A DNA stretch of 64,000 bases from an uncultured Bacilli bacterium (GCA_934102255.1 CAKOSN010000006.1:17952-81951); one strand, 5' to 3'; positions 10,709-20,165 are shown, numbered from the stretch's first letter. A program made the numbers and translations. The notes: generated by a model not told the origin, from the sequence alone.

Positions 10709-11173
10709 TTAATCATTTTTAATAACATACTTTTTCTTTTCTTCCATCATAAATTCTGTAATATTAGTTTCTATTTCTGGTAAAGCTTTTTTATCAATAT
10801 TACTTAAATTTACTAACTCTTTTACCGTATCAATCGTTATAATACCCCAAATAAGTCCTTCATATACTTCTAAATCATTAAATAAATCGGGAGTAATAGA
10901 AGTTAGAGCATACCCAGCTATAACTCTTGATTGACCAATTAAAATTCTTTTATTTGTTAAAGCTAAAACACAAGTACTAAATATGTCCTTATGTGATTCA
11001 TTTTTTTGAGCAGGAAAAGCATACAATACTTCTTCACCAGGATTTAAATGTCTTTCAATAACAGCTGCATGCTTTCTAAGACGCCAATGAATACCACCAT
11101 GATATCTTTGTTTATATTCCAAAACCTTTTTATAAACAGGACCTATTTCTTGTTTTTCAACAGTAACCAACAT
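10709..11173 (-). CDS. PH-like domain protein
   Basis: 154 residues. The central part (LNPGEEVLYAFPAQKN ... VLALTNKRILIGQ) has the layout of bacterial PH-like domains: the segment ending LTNKRILI is a hallmark of bPH proteins. Helical ends, no membrane segment. The frame opens with GTG at 11182, but that GTG is part of the ribosome site AGGTGG; ATG at 11173 is the likely start. 36 bases upstream of the LysM gene, possibly one transcript. Binding partner unknown. Confidence 0.6.
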   Translation of the reverse strand: MLVTVEKQEIGPVYKKVLEYKQRYHGGIHWRLRKHAAVIERHLNPGEEVLYAFPAQKNESHKDIFSTCVLALTNKRILIGQSRVIAGYALTSITPDLFNDLEVYEGLIWGIITIDTVKELVNLSNIDKKALPEIETNITEFMMEEKKKYVIKND

Positions 11174-11215
11174 AATAACCACCTACCTAAGTTTTATCAT
11201 AAAAGTAATAAAAAA

Positions 11216-12499
11216 TCAATCTATATAATTAGTAAGGAAATAATAAGCCCCAAAACCAATAGCTATTATAACTAGAATAATAAAGATAGCTAAAATAACG
11301 GTTCCCAAATGCCCTTTTTTAGGTTTTGCTTCTTCTTCTACCTTTACCTTAACCATTTCTTTTTCAACTACTGGTTCTTCTTCCTTAGGATTAATATCTC
11401 CAATAACTTTATAATGTTCTTCTACTTGTTCATACTTATTTCTTACTTCTTGATTATGGTTAACAGCATTCAAATTAATACTAGTTTGCGTAAGAGCCAT
11501 ATCTATTCTTGACTCGCCAAAACTCAAGCGGTGTTCTTCTTCTAAAGAAACCAAATTATCAATCGCACTAAAAATAACATTGCTAATAACTAAAGCATCC
11601 CTTTTTGAAGTATTATTATCAATTATCATGCTCATACTCTTCTTATAAGCCGATACATTCTCCATAAGTCCTCTACTAATATCCTTAAAGAAATCATAAT
11701 AATTATTAAATAAAGTATTTAAAAAAGCTTCTTTATCAACATATTTATTATTTAAATTAACAACACTACTATGCTCTAAATTCTTACTATAATTAAATAT
11801 TGGTAACATACATACTATACTAGAAGTCTTACTCTTATAAACACCATAAGTATTTAACTCAATATTATTTTGATTAATAACATACATTCCTAATAAATAA
11901 TTTATATAATTTAACTTTATCTTATATAAAGCTTTACTATCTAAATTAAAAACATAACTAATTATATTAATAGGAAAATCAATTAATTCTTTTATTTCTT
12001 TCATATCCATAATAGGATTATTTTTACTACTACCATTTAAATGGATATAATTAGTTAAAAAATCGGGAATAACTGACTTTTGTTCTCTAATCATTACTAC
12101 TATTCTTTTAGATAAATCTTCTAAAGTATATACTTCATCGCTTAAATTTAAAGCACTTATAAGAATAGAACCTCTTTGTTTTTCTTGGGTTAGTAAATGA
12201 AAAGCCGGCATAGCATTAATACCTAATAGTTTTAATACTTCATAGCATATAATATCTAAGTCATCTTGATAAGGACTATCACTGGTATGTAAAAAACCGA
12301 GAGATTCGATTGGCATATATGTTTCCTTACCAGCCTCTTCATCAACTAATCTCTTTTTACTTAAGACTTTAAAAGTTCTTCTATTATATAAATTAATTGC
12401 TACATTACTAAGTGGTACTAAGTTAATATTACTAGCTTTTAAATTACCACGAACTGTATCAACTAAAAAGTATTTATCTGCATTATAGAAATTGTTCAT
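11216..12499 (-). CDS. Tail-anchored protein with HipA-like N-terminal region
   Basis: 427 residues: a large cytoplasmic part and one C-terminal membrane segment (GTVILAIFIILVIIAIGFGA) preceded by a Glu/Lys-rich linker. The order LDIICYEVLKLLGINA ... INYLLGMYVINQNNIELNTYGV ... MLPIFNYSKNL recalls HipA/CtkA-type kinase folds (EVxxYxLAxLLG, then IGNxDRHLxNxG, then PIFDxG), but the catalytic DRHxxN residues are not conserved, so it would be a pseudokinase if related. ATG at 12499 has AGGGTG upstream. Remote resemblance only. Confidence 0.45.
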   Translation of the reverse strand: MNNFYNADKYFLVDTVRGNLKASNINLVPLSNVAINLYNRRTFKVLSKKRLVDEEAGKETYMPIESLGFLHTSDSPYQDDLDIICYEVLKLLGINAMPAFHLLTQEKQRGSILISALNLSDEVYTLEDLSKRIVVMIREQKSVIPDFLTNYIHLNGSSKNNPIMDMKEIKELIDFPINIISYVFNLDSKALYKIKLNYINYLLGMYVINQNNIELNTYGVYKSKTSSIVCMLPIFNYSKNLEHSSVVNLNNKYVDKEAFLNTLFNNYYDFFKDISRGLMENVSAYKKSMSMIIDNNTSKRDALVISNVIFSAIDNLVSLEEEHRLSFGESRIDMALTQTSINLNAVNHNQEVRNKYEQVEEHYKVIGDINPKEEEPVVEKEMVKVKVEEEAKPKKGHLGTVILAIFIILVIIAIGFGAYYFLTNYID

Positions 12500-12635
12500 C
12501 TTACTACACCCTTATCTTCTAACTAAATTATAGCAAATTATTTAAGACTTGGAAATAGTTATTTTCTCTATGTATATTTTAATATCTTTAACTAAAATTT
12601 TTCTGACATTCTTTTCTAATATTCTATTTATTAAA

Positions 12636-13739
12636 CTATTTATTAAAATTTATCTTTTTCTTCAACTTAGCAAGTTCCATATTAATTAAAGTTTTAGATA
12701 GAGTTGTACTAAGTAACTTTAAACAGTTAAATATTACTATCTTAGTTTGATTATCCAAAGTTTTACTAGCTTTTAATATTTCAAACAAACTTCTTAAATA
12801 ATTATCACTAATATCACTTACTCTTTTAATATTACTCTTCTCTAAAAGCCCAAAAGTTTCATCAATAATTAATTTACGAGTTTCAAGGTCATAGTTATTA
12901 AGCCAATCATATATAGCTTTGTCTAAGTTATCGCTTAAAGCACTCTTGGTAGTTCTTACAAACTTATCATCATTTACTTGCCATGAAGTAGCGGCGTGTT
13001 GCATAATTCCTACTTCATTACTTTTTATAACATCTAGATTTTCTTGATTAAATAAAACACCAACCATGCTTTCATTAGGTATAATATTATGTAATTTCTT
13101 TCTTACTAATTTATAATTTAGACTGGTAAATTCATTTTCTCGCAAACCCGGTCCGTCAAAGGAATATATTTCTTTAATAGCCATTTTCTTTAAAACTGTA
13201 GCGCGCATGGCACCCACTAAAGCAAGATTTCCACCTTTAGAATGACCACAAATAATTACCGAATGCTTATATTTACCGATAATTTTTTCAACATAATTTC
13301 CCGCCATTTCTTGCGATGTTGTTGGATACATATAAGAAAGACAAGCATCTTCTTTCCAACCAGATATGGTATTATCAGTGCCTTGAAAAGCTATAACAAC
13401 CATTTTATTAGGAAGAATAAAACTAACTGCTCCAAACTGTGAATCATTATCGGCAATATAAGTATAATCTGTAACCTTTATTTCTTTAAACCTTTTTAAA
13501 CTTTTAATAGTATCTAATAGTTTTAGGGCATTACGCTGCGCAATCAAAGACTCTAAAAAGACTTCACGGTCAATATTACTTGCTATCTCTTCTAAAGAAT
13601 ACTTTTTATCATTTTTAAAATCAATATTATCCATTGGTAGATAAGCCAGTTGACTAAATAATAAAATATCTATTTCTGTTTCTTTCTTTTCCTTATAAGT
13701 TACATTTCCATATTTATTAATAAAAGAATAATAATTCAC
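12636..13739 (-). CDS. Mbeg1-like (DUF2974) alpha/beta-hydrolase
   Basis: 367 residues with a lipase-type core: VVIAFQGTDNTISGWKED (oxyanion and GTD motif), nucleophile elbow GHSKGGNLAL with catalytic Ser, and a later Asp/His region (IIPNESMVGVL, MQHAATSWQV). This arrangement is typical of DUF2974 / Mbeg1-like proteins, related to class 3 lipases and common in Firmicutes. No signal peptide, so cytosolic. GTG start at 13739 with an AGAGAG site. Substrate unknown. Confidence 0.8.
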   Translation of the reverse strand: MNYYSFINKYGNVTYKEKKETEIDILLFSQLAYLPMDNIDFKNDKKYSLEEIASNIDREVFLESLIAQRNALKLLDTIKSLKRFKEIKVTDYTYIADNDSQFGAVSFILPNKMVVIAFQGTDNTISGWKEDACLSYMYPTTSQEMAGNYVEKIIGKYKHSVIICGHSKGGNLALVGAMRATVLKKMAIKEIYSFDGPGLRENEFTSLNYKLVRKKLHNIIPNESMVGVLFNQENLDVIKSNEVGIMQHAATSWQVNDDKFVRTTKSALSDNLDKAIYDWLNNYDLETRKLIIDETFGLLEKSNIKRVSDISDNYLRSLFEILKASKTLDNQTKIVIFNCLKLLSTTLSKTLINMELAKLKKKINFNK

Positions 13740-13761
13740 ATATATCTCTCTTTCTTTAGAT

Positions 13762-14490
13762 TTACTTATTTTTAGGTTTTCTTGTTAATTTAGGTCCATC
13801 GTTTTCCTGGGTTTCTTTCTTTTTAGCTTCTTCCATTTCTAAATCGGCTTCATCTATAGATTCCATTATTCCTCTAGCTATAATAATACTATTTTTCTCT
13901 CTATCATCCATAATAGCTTGATAATACTGAGAAACACCACCGTACTTTTCATAATACTCATATAAAGAATTTTCTAAAAGAGTAACAGTTATCTCCATAA
14001 TATCATCATCATCTAACTTAGAAAGCTCACCCGTAACGGAATAAACTCCAATAGAATTATCAGTAAAATCATAGTAATAAGTAATAATTGATTCTGAAGA
14101 ATCGCCCTTTAAAATAATTTTATTGCCAAATTTTCTTCTTTGATAATCACTTTCTGCTATCATTAAAGCCGTCTTAACAGTCGGATTTTCTCTATAGTAT
14201 TCTCTTTCTTTTTGGTTCATGGGCGAAACCATATTTTCATTTTTAAAATACTCTATTGTATTATCAAGTAAATAGTTATATTCTAAAATGCTACCCGCGG
14301 TTTCTAAAAGATTAAAAAACGGAATAAAGTGCATATATAGTAGTGATTCTTCTAACTTTATCTCTTGATCATCCATATACTTAAGCTTATAACCTCTATC
14401 AGCTAAATCTTTATATAATCTTCGTGAATTAAGTCTGGTAAAAATAAATGACTCTAATATGCTTCCTATCCAAAATACCATTGGTCCCAT
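13762..14490 (-). CDS. Paralogous membrane-associated protein A
   Basis: About 242 residues. The N-terminus MGPMVFWIGSILESFIFTRLNSRRLY is closely matched by the next upstream gene (14564-15229), so the two are tandem duplicates. A moderately hydrophobic segment near residue 60 (MHFIPFFNLLETAGSI) may touch the membrane. The C-terminus is acidic then Lys-rich. The frame extends to 14523 but ATG at 14490 has a GGGTGG site and matches the paralog start. Function unknown. Confidence 0.6.
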   Translation of the reverse strand: MGPMVFWIGSILESFIFTRLNSRRLYKDLADRGYKLKYMDDQEIKLEESLLYMHFIPFFNLLETAGSILEYNYLLDNTIEYFKNENMVSPMNQKEREYYRENPTVKTALMIAESDYQRRKFGNKIILKGDSSESIITYYYDFTDNSIGVYSVTGELSKLDDDDIMEITVTLLENSLYEYYEKYGGVSQYYQAIMDDREKNSIIIARGIMESIDEADLEMEEAKKKETQENDGPKLTRKPKNK

Positions 14491-14563
14491 AAACGCACCA
14501 CCCTTACGCTTTAAATATAGCACGATTAATTTAATTTAACAATAATCTAATAAAAATATATTC

Positions 14564-15229
14564 TTAAAAATTCAAGTTTAAGCTTCTTAATAACTTTTCC
14601 TCTAAAATATCCGGCATCCCTGTAACTATTTTTTCTGGATTTAAATAACCTTCTTCGATAGCATAATAATATTTGGCTTTACTACCACATCTTCTTATAA
14701 AGACTTCTTCATATCTTTTTACAGTATCTGTTACTAACCTTTTCTGTTCTTCTAAACTTAAATTAACTAAAACACCATCTGTCTTTAAAATGATAATATC
14801 TTTAGAATAAATATCAAAAATATAATCAATACGAGAAACCTCATCATCAGATATAAAAGTAATTGAATAAGGACATTTTCTTTGATTATAATACCTATTA
14901 GCTACGTCTCTTAAAGTACCAACATCACCGTATTTTAAATACCAACTCTTTTCTCCTTTAGTAAATGGCTCTAATAAATGATTACTTTTTAAATATTCTA
15001 TAATCTCTTCTCTATTTAGATTATAATTAATTATATGATAAAGAATATATCCTAAGTTTACTAAAGGAATAAATTTTACTAAAAATGTTAATTGTAATAA
15101 GGAGTCATCATCTTCTATTCTTACTTTATATCCATTTTCTCCCGCATCAACATATAATCTATTTTGATTTAGATAATTAAAAGCAAATGTTTCTAAAATG
15201 CTTCCTAAATAGAAAAGTAATGGTCCCAT
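14564..15229 (-). CDS. Paralogous membrane-associated protein B
   Basis: 221 residues, starting MGPLLFYLGSILETFAFNYLNQNRLY like its neighbour at 13762-14490. A hydrophobic stretch (FLVKFIPLVNLGYILYHII) occupies the same place as in the paralog, then a mixed alpha/beta soluble part. A tandem duplication followed by divergence. No known domain recognised. Confidence 0.6.
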   Translation of the reverse strand: MGPLLFYLGSILETFAFNYLNQNRLYVDAGENGYKVRIEDDDSLLQLTFLVKFIPLVNLGYILYHIINYNLNREEIIEYLKSNHLLEPFTKGEKSWYLKYGDVGTLRDVANRYYNQRKCPYSITFISDDEVSRIDYIFDIYSKDIIILKTDGVLVNLSLEEQKRLVTDTVKRYEEVFIRRCGSKAKYYYAIEEGYLNPEKIVTGMPDILEEKLLRSLNLNF

Positions 15230-15296
15230 ATTATCACTTCCGTTTTTTTTATGATAGCATGTCTTTCCTACTTTAACAATAATTAATAGTGAAAAA

Positions 15297-15326
15297 AATT
15301 CTCTAGTACTTAAAACTTAGAGAATT
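15297..15326. terminator. Bidirectional terminator
   Basis: Arms AATTCTCTA and TAGAGAATT around a 12-base loop, with T-rich DNA on the plus side and a run of A (T on the minus strand) on the other. It can end transcripts of the minus-strand genes from 17386 to 15486. Between it and 15486 the DNA is non-coding and AT-rich, with two adjacent 20-bp imperfect repeats starting ATTGTTATTA (15412 and 15432). Confidence 0.6.
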
Positions 15327-15485
15327 TTTAATTTATTTAATAAGATTTATATTAATGTTACTATTAATATTCATAATTAAAATGGTTGGTATTATTTTTA
15401 TAAGTAATTTTATTGTTATTATTTAACACACATTGTTATTACTTAACATCCTTCATTTTTTATATTATTATTTATTTTGATACTA

Positions 15486-16247
15486 CTATTGTTTATTGTT
15501 ATTTATTTCATCTTTAACAACTAATCTAATATAACTTTCTAATTCAGCTACTAACTTAGTTGCATCAATAGCTAAATTTTTTTCTTCTTCTTGTCTATCA
15601 AAATTAGTAGGTTCTTCGCTTTTCTCAATAGCTTGTTTAACTAAGTCATCCATCGATACTTCAGGTTCTGCGGGTGCTGTTGGTTCGGTTGGAATATCCA
15701 TAACATTGATTGGCTTTACTACTTCTTCTGTTTTTACCGTATTAGTATCTGGTACTTCTACTGAAATTCCTGGTGTTACTTCTTGACCAATACTAGTATT
15801 TTCTGTTTCTGTTGGATAAATAGCTGGATTATCTATTAAGCTATCAGATACTGGAGCAACTACATTATCAACAGGCTTTTTAGCCATATAATCACTAATT
15901 AATTGAGTTTTAGCCGCTTCTTGAACTGCAATAACTCTAGAAAAATCATTAGTAGCTTTAATACTTTTAGGCATTTTAATATAAGTATAGTTATAAGTAC
16001 TACCACTTATAATAGCACGCATAACATTTTTAACTTCACCCCATAAAGTTTCATCACTTATTTTAATTAAACCATTATCTGTAATTTCACTAACCAATAA
16101 TTTTACTAAGCCATTTTGGTCAAGTTCGTTACTTGTAGCGATGCAAAAGTTATGTACTAAATTATTAAATTCAATACTAAAAGCACTTATAGCATCCACT
16201 ATTAACTTATCATTATTATCCTTTAATATTTCAATCTTTTCTAACAC
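15486..16247 (-). CDS. Unknown protein with Pro/Thr/Glu-rich linker
   Basis: About 253 residues: a helical N-terminal domain (to about residue 125), a Pro, Thr, Val and Glu-rich linker (for example EPTAPAEPEVSMDD) and a short charged C-terminal helix. No signal peptide or membrane segment. The frame starts with ATG at 16256, but the GAGG site is one base from it; GTG at 16247 has ideal spacing and is preferred. No family recognised. Probably co-transcribed with 16266-17386. Confidence 0.55.
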   Translation of the reverse strand: MLEKIEILKDNNDKLIVDAISAFSIEFNNLVHNFCIATSNELDQNGLVKLLVSEITDNGLIKISDETLWGEVKNVMRAIISGSTYNYTYIKMPKSIKATNDFSRVIAVQEAAKTQLISDYMAKKPVDNVVAPVSDSLIDNPAIYPTETENTSIGQEVTPGISVEVPDTNTVKTEEVVKPINVMDIPTEPTAPAEPEVSMDDLVKQAIEKSEEPTNFDRQEEEKNLAIDATKLVAELESYIRLVVKDEINNNKQ

Positions 16248-16265
16248 ACTAACCATCCTCTACTC

Positions 16266-16553
16266 TTATTTTATATCTTTATAAATCTTACTAATTATAA
16301 ACCATTTTGCACCATAAGAACAATATTTTTCTAAATAATTATCTAAAAAACTAATTTTATTAAACTTATTATTACTTTTACTATCACGGTAAAAACCTTT
16401 TAGCCTTATAGCACTATAACTTATATCCCCAACTATATAATCAAAATCATCAAAATATTCTGTTAGCTTTTCAGATATATCCATACTATTTAATATATCA
16501 TTATCATCTTTTATAATGTAATAAGTTATATCATTAATTACCTTTGTTTTCAT
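16266..16553 (-). CDS. Small protein of unknown function
   Basis: 95 residues, mixed charged and aromatic, no membrane segment. Its ATG overlaps the stop of the upstream gene in an ATGA junction, so the two are translationally coupled. No known domain. Confidence 0.55.
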   Translation of the reverse strand: MKTKVINDITYYIIKDDNDILNSMDISEKLTEYFDDFDYIVGDISYSAIRLKGFYRDSKSNNKFNKISFLDNYLEKYCSYGAKWFIISKIYKDIK

Positions 16554-17386
16554 ACTAACATGAGTCCTATCGTTATTCCTAAAATTATAATAAATCCAAA
16601 GAAACTAGCAAACATAATTAAATTAATACTACCACTATTATCTGCTAAGCGATACTTAGTATTACTTAGTTTGTTAACGTTAGCCATTAATTTATCATAG
16701 GCCCTTATTCCTATCGGATTAATATGAAAATAATTATATATACCATTATTAATTTCTTCTAAAGTAGCATTATTTACTTTAACTATATCAGTTTCACTAA
16801 GATTAAACAATTTATAAACACTCATATCTAGTATTTTATCTTTCTTAGGAATCATCATTATAGCATAATCTTTTCTACTAAAAACATTACTATAATAAAC
16901 TAAAGCACCGTCTGGATTAGTATTATATAATTCATTTAACTTACGACAAGCTGAATTACTATTTTTAGATGAATATAATAGATTTTTAAACTTCTTTTGT
17001 TCTTCTTTACTAACATCAACACACAATGTTTTTAAATAAAACATATCTATTAAATCTTCTTGAATTATTAAAAAATATGGATTTTTATATTGATTACAAA
17101 CCTTATTATAGTTATCTCTTTCTAAATAATTATTAAGGTCATTAAAAAATTTGTTTACTTTTTCTTCACTTAAGCCATACTTTGTTAGATTATGTAAAAG
17201 ACTAGCGGAGCCGTTCTTATAACGGGCAAGATAAGGATTCATAATATCAACTTTACTATATATAAAGGTTAGCATCATCATTACATATACTAAATAATCA
17301 GTTGCCAAATCATGATGATTTTTTTCTGTAAATAAAACATACTTCTTAATAGCAGTATCAAATCCAATCGAAATAAATATATCCAT
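16550..17386 (-). CDS. Tail-anchored protein of unknown function
   Basis: About 278 residues; cytoplasmic helical part and a single C-terminal hydrophobic segment (NLIMFASFFGFIIILGITIG), so probably inserted by its tail. ATG at 17386 has a GGTGA site; a GTG nine bases upstream is less likely. First gene of a three-gene unit. Similar topology to 11216-12499 but no obvious sequence relation. Confidence 0.55.
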   Translation of the reverse strand: MDIFISIGFDTAIKKYVLFTEKNHHDLATDYLVYVMMMLTFIYSKVDIMNPYLARYKNGSASLLHNLTKYGLSEEKVNKFFNDLNNYLERDNYNKVCNQYKNPYFLIIQEDLIDMFYLKTLCVDVSKEEQKKFKNLLYSSKNSNSACRKLNELYNTNPDGALVYYSNVFSRKDYAIMMIPKKDKILDMSVYKLFNLSETDIVKVNNATLEEINNGIYNYFHINPIGIRAYDKLMANVNKLSNTKYRLADNSGSINLIMFASFFGFIIILGITIGLMLV

Positions 17387-17862
17387 TATCTTCACCTACT
17401 ATCTCTATTTATAGTATACCATAAATTCTAAGTTTTAAAAGTAGAAACTAATTTATCTAAAGTAAAATTTACATTGATATAATTTTTTAATAATAGATTT
17501 TATTTCACGAGTTTTACATAGTTAAAAACTTGTACATATTTTTTTCGAAATTAAATATCATAATAATGAACACTTGTGATTGAATTAAATTTTAAGTTCC
17601 CGTATTGATTATAAAATTTCATTATAAGTTTAAGTTCCCATAATAACGGGGCTTTTTTCATTAAGATGTTGCTTTTTGTAAAATTTGTGATAGTATATAT
17701 TCGTCGGAATTAATTTTACTCCACGCAAAAAAGTGTACGAGTTTTAGCGTTTTTAAGACTAAGTTCCCGCCATTATTATTAAAAATATTTGATTTATGTT
17801 AGCTTATTTGCCAATAAGAATGAAGAAAATTTGTTTCTTCACTCTGATTAGCACATTATAAT
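17387..17862. other. Non-coding flank of an IS30-type element
   Basis: No gene seen. Three copies of TAAGTTCCC(G) lie at about 17592, 17630 and 17764 and are echoed near 19376-19407 as TTAACTTCCC / GGGAAGTTAA, so they may be remains of element ends. A weak plus-strand terminator-like hairpin (AAGTTCCC with GGGGCTT, then T) lies at 17632-17657. The 14-base sequence AATGAACACTTGTG at 17565-17578 recurs at 19423-19436. Confidence 0.4.
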
Positions 17863-19436
17863 TCAAATGTCTTTTAAGAAAATAATATCATCTTCATTTA
17901 AGGTAACATTATCAGGTTCAATATAATCACAGTTCAATTTTTCTATGAGTTCTGGATATAATTTTTTAGTTAAATCGAACGGTGTTGCACCATTTAATGA
18001 AAGTCGTGGAACTGCATTAATATTGTCTTGAAGTCGTTTAACTGTTTCATTGGTTAAATCATCAAAACATGTTCCTTTTGGTAGAACTCTTCTGATATAC
18101 TTATGATTAACTTCTACACCATGCTTTTCGTAAGAAGAGTATGGGTGACAGAAGAAAATATTGGATACTTTATTGCCTGTTGTTAAATCTCTTTCAAAAT
18201 TTAAGACTGAGAAAAATTCTGTACCATTGTCTGTAAGAAAAATTCTAAAAACTTTTGAGTAAAGGGTTATACCAAGTTTTTCTTTAAGCATATTGATCTT
18301 AGCATTTACTGATGCTGAGTCTTTTTTATTAAGTAGAAAAATCAACATGAAATGCATTTTTCTAATGTATAAAGTAAGTAGGCATTTTTTGTTTTCAATT
18401 TTACCTACAACAGTATCCATTTCTACTATATTCATTCTTGGGTGTTCTTCTGAAAATAAAATCCTCATACTTCCTTCCTTTTAATAAAGCAAGTTCTCTT
18501 TTGCTTGTACTGTCTTTAGTTGATTTCCTTTTTTTATATCTGATTTTTTTAGGTAAATCTGCATTAGTTAAAGAAAATACTCCAATATCGACATACTTGT
18601 AAAATGTAGCCTTTGAAAAATATAGGATATCAGGATGGTTTATGTAAACCTGATTAACGCTTTGCTTATTGTTTTTTATTAATGGAACGATTTGCTTTTC
18701 TATTTCATCTATAGATTCTGGATTAATATCAATACCTGTTCTGGAATTAATAAGTAATTCCTCATAATGTTTTTGAGCTTGACGATAGTCATAAAATAAA
18801 TGATTTTTTAAACAAGTATTTTTTAATGGACAGCTATTACAAACATATCTTTTTTTGAGAATGTCACATTTATTAATAGTATCATTAATAGCTTTCTTAT
18901 CGAAAGCTTCAAAATGATAACTTTTAATATACCTGTTTCTTCTGACTTCCTTAGAAACAGTAGTTCTGTCTACCCCAATAGCTAAACCTATTTCGGTAAA
19001 GCTTTTACCTTTATTAAATAATATTTGAATTGTTTCTCTTTGAGAAATATTTAATTGATTATAATTTGTCATAAAAAATTCACTCCTTTGTATGACAAAT
19101 AAACCAACGGGTATATATAATAATGCTAAAGTATGCAAAAAGCAAATAATGGGGCTTTGCCCCAAACCCCAAGGTTTAACGACTAAGGGATTTCAAAAAA
19201 GAAAGTAAAAAAAAGAGACTAACTCTAAACTAAGAGCCGGACTTCCTTTTTTGCATATCCATTACTTAGTACTCTGGTCGCTCCTCAGCGTAGCCACATC
19301 CCATAAGTAATAATATGTATTATACTGTGTATACTAATAAAGTAAATAGTAGTTTGTATATTAGTTTTTAGGATTAACTTCCCATCATTAAGAAAACGGG
19401 AAGTTAAAAATTTATTTTATCTAATGAACACTTGTG
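17565..19436. repeat. 14-bp direct repeats around the IS30-type region
   Basis: AATGAACACTTGTG occurs at 17565-17578 and 19423-19436 in the same orientation, 1,858 bp apart, with the transposase between. IS30 elements usually duplicate only 2-3 bp, so this may reflect duplication or recombination rather than a simple target duplication. Confidence 0.45.
17863..19072 (-). pseudogene. IS30-family transposase split by a frameshift
   Basis: Two overlapping frames make one transposase. The first (from ATG 19072, AAAGGAG upstream) has the N-terminal HTH (LNISQRETIQILFNKGKSF, then VSKEVRRNR) and a Cys-rich segment (CNSCPLKNTC). The second holds the DDE core: EMDTVVG, LTDNGTEF and EVNHKYIRRVLPKG. 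The join lies in TTTTATTTT near 18447-18456, where removing one T restores the usual KYEDFI-SEEHP reading. A programmed +1 shift would be unusual for this family, so a recent disabling insertion is more likely. The true ends of the element were not resolved. Confidence 0.75.
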
Positions 19437-19519
19437 GTTGCAAAAAGTAAAAAATATGCTATACTACTTAGTGAAAGAACTTTAATGTTCTTAGATAAAA
19501 AAAGAGATACATTTGATTT
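19073..19519. other. Non-coding region with GC-richer structured segment
   Basis: Contains the transposase promoter region (minus-strand TTGCAT, then TATATA near 19112-19117), a GGGGC-TTT-GCCCC hairpin near 19152, and at about 19252-19317 a long inverted repeat (ATTACTTA with TAAGTAAT) enclosing TGG/CCA and CGCT-GAGG-AGCG pairings. A perfect hairpin TTAACTTCCC / GGGAAGTTAA follows at 19374-19407. A plus-strand promoter-like pair TTGCAA and TATACT (about 19437-19465) leads toward the IS3 remnant. No protein-coding gene seen. Confidence 0.4.
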
Positions 19520-20042
19520 TGATATGAACCCCGTTTCTTGGACAAAGGAAACGAGGTTTTTTATATGAGCAAATTGAGCTATGAAGATAAAATAAATTTA
19601 TATAATGATAGAAAAAACGGTATGAGTATAAACTCGCTTGTATTAAAATATGGAATAAATCATGCAGGAATAAAATATTTAATAAGATTAATAGATAAAA
19701 ACGGTTTTGATATATTAAAAACAGTGAAAAATAAATATTATTCAACCCAAGATAAAGAAAGAATTATTAATCGAGTGTTGATGTATAATGAATCTATAAA
19801 TTCAGTGGCAATCGATGAAGGTCTTTTAAGTAGGGGTATGCTTCAAAATTGGCTTAGGGATTATAAAAATATGGGTTATAATATAGTTGAACAAAAACAT
19901 GAAAGGAGTTCTGCTATGTCAAATAAAGAAAATAAACCTAAAGTTAGTGAAACCCTAGAAGAAGAAAATGAAAGATTAAAAAAGGAAAATTTATATTGAT
20001 ATGAACCCCGTTTCTTGGACAAAGGAAACGGGGTTCATATCA
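19520..20042 (+). mobile_element. Internally deleted IS3-family (IS150-like) element
   Basis: Bounded by an 18-bp inverted repeat: TGATATGAACCCCGTTTC at 19520-19537 and its complement at 20025-20042. Only the first open frame survives, cut at its leucine-zipper end; the integrase orfB is gone. A second direct copy of the left end (19998-20015) stands immediately before the right end, giving a perfect 18-bp-arm palindrome with a 9-base loop. This looks like a deletion between an internal site and an element junction. Non-autonomous. Confidence 0.7.
19565..19999 (+). pseudogene. IS3-family OrfA, 3'-truncated
   Basis: 144 residues with two helix-turn-helix units (LYNDRKNGMSINSLVLKYG and ESINSVAIDEGLLSRGMLQNW), as in IS150-type OrfA, ending in a short Glu/Lys coiled coil (EEENERLKKENLY) where the leucine zipper should continue. 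ATG at 19565 has a GAGG site; an earlier ATG in the element end is unlikely. The stop comes from the copied element end. No orfB follows. Confidence 0.7.
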
Positions 20043-20044
20043 CT

Positions 20045-20063
20045 CACCAGAGTTGGTGTTTTT
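20045..20063 (+). terminator. Short plus-strand terminator
   Basis: CACCA, loop GAGT, TGGTG followed by five T, just outside the IS3 remnant. It would stop transcripts leaving the element. Confidence 0.55.
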
Positions 20064-20090
20064 CAGTTTTCCCCTTTTTAAAGTTTAAAA

Positions 20091-20165
20091 CTAATCCCTT
20101 TTGCCGGAATTTATTATCTTGTCGATTAAGACCAAAATAACAATAAGAGCAACTAAATACTCCAT
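20091..20165 (-). CDS. Candidate 24-residue membrane peptide (type I toxin-like)
   Basis: A tiny frame encodes a hydrophobic helix (MEYLVALIVILVLIDKI) with a charged tail (NSGKRD), the shape of type I toxin and holin-like peptides. AAGGA lies 5 bases before the ATG. An overlapping frame at 20044-20178 (44 residues, with CSYC) could instead be translated from a GGAGG site 12 bases upstream of its own ATG. No antisense RNA promoter was identified with confidence. Either frame, both or neither may be real. Confidence 0.35.
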   Translation of the reverse strand: MEYLVALIVILVLIDKIINSGKRD

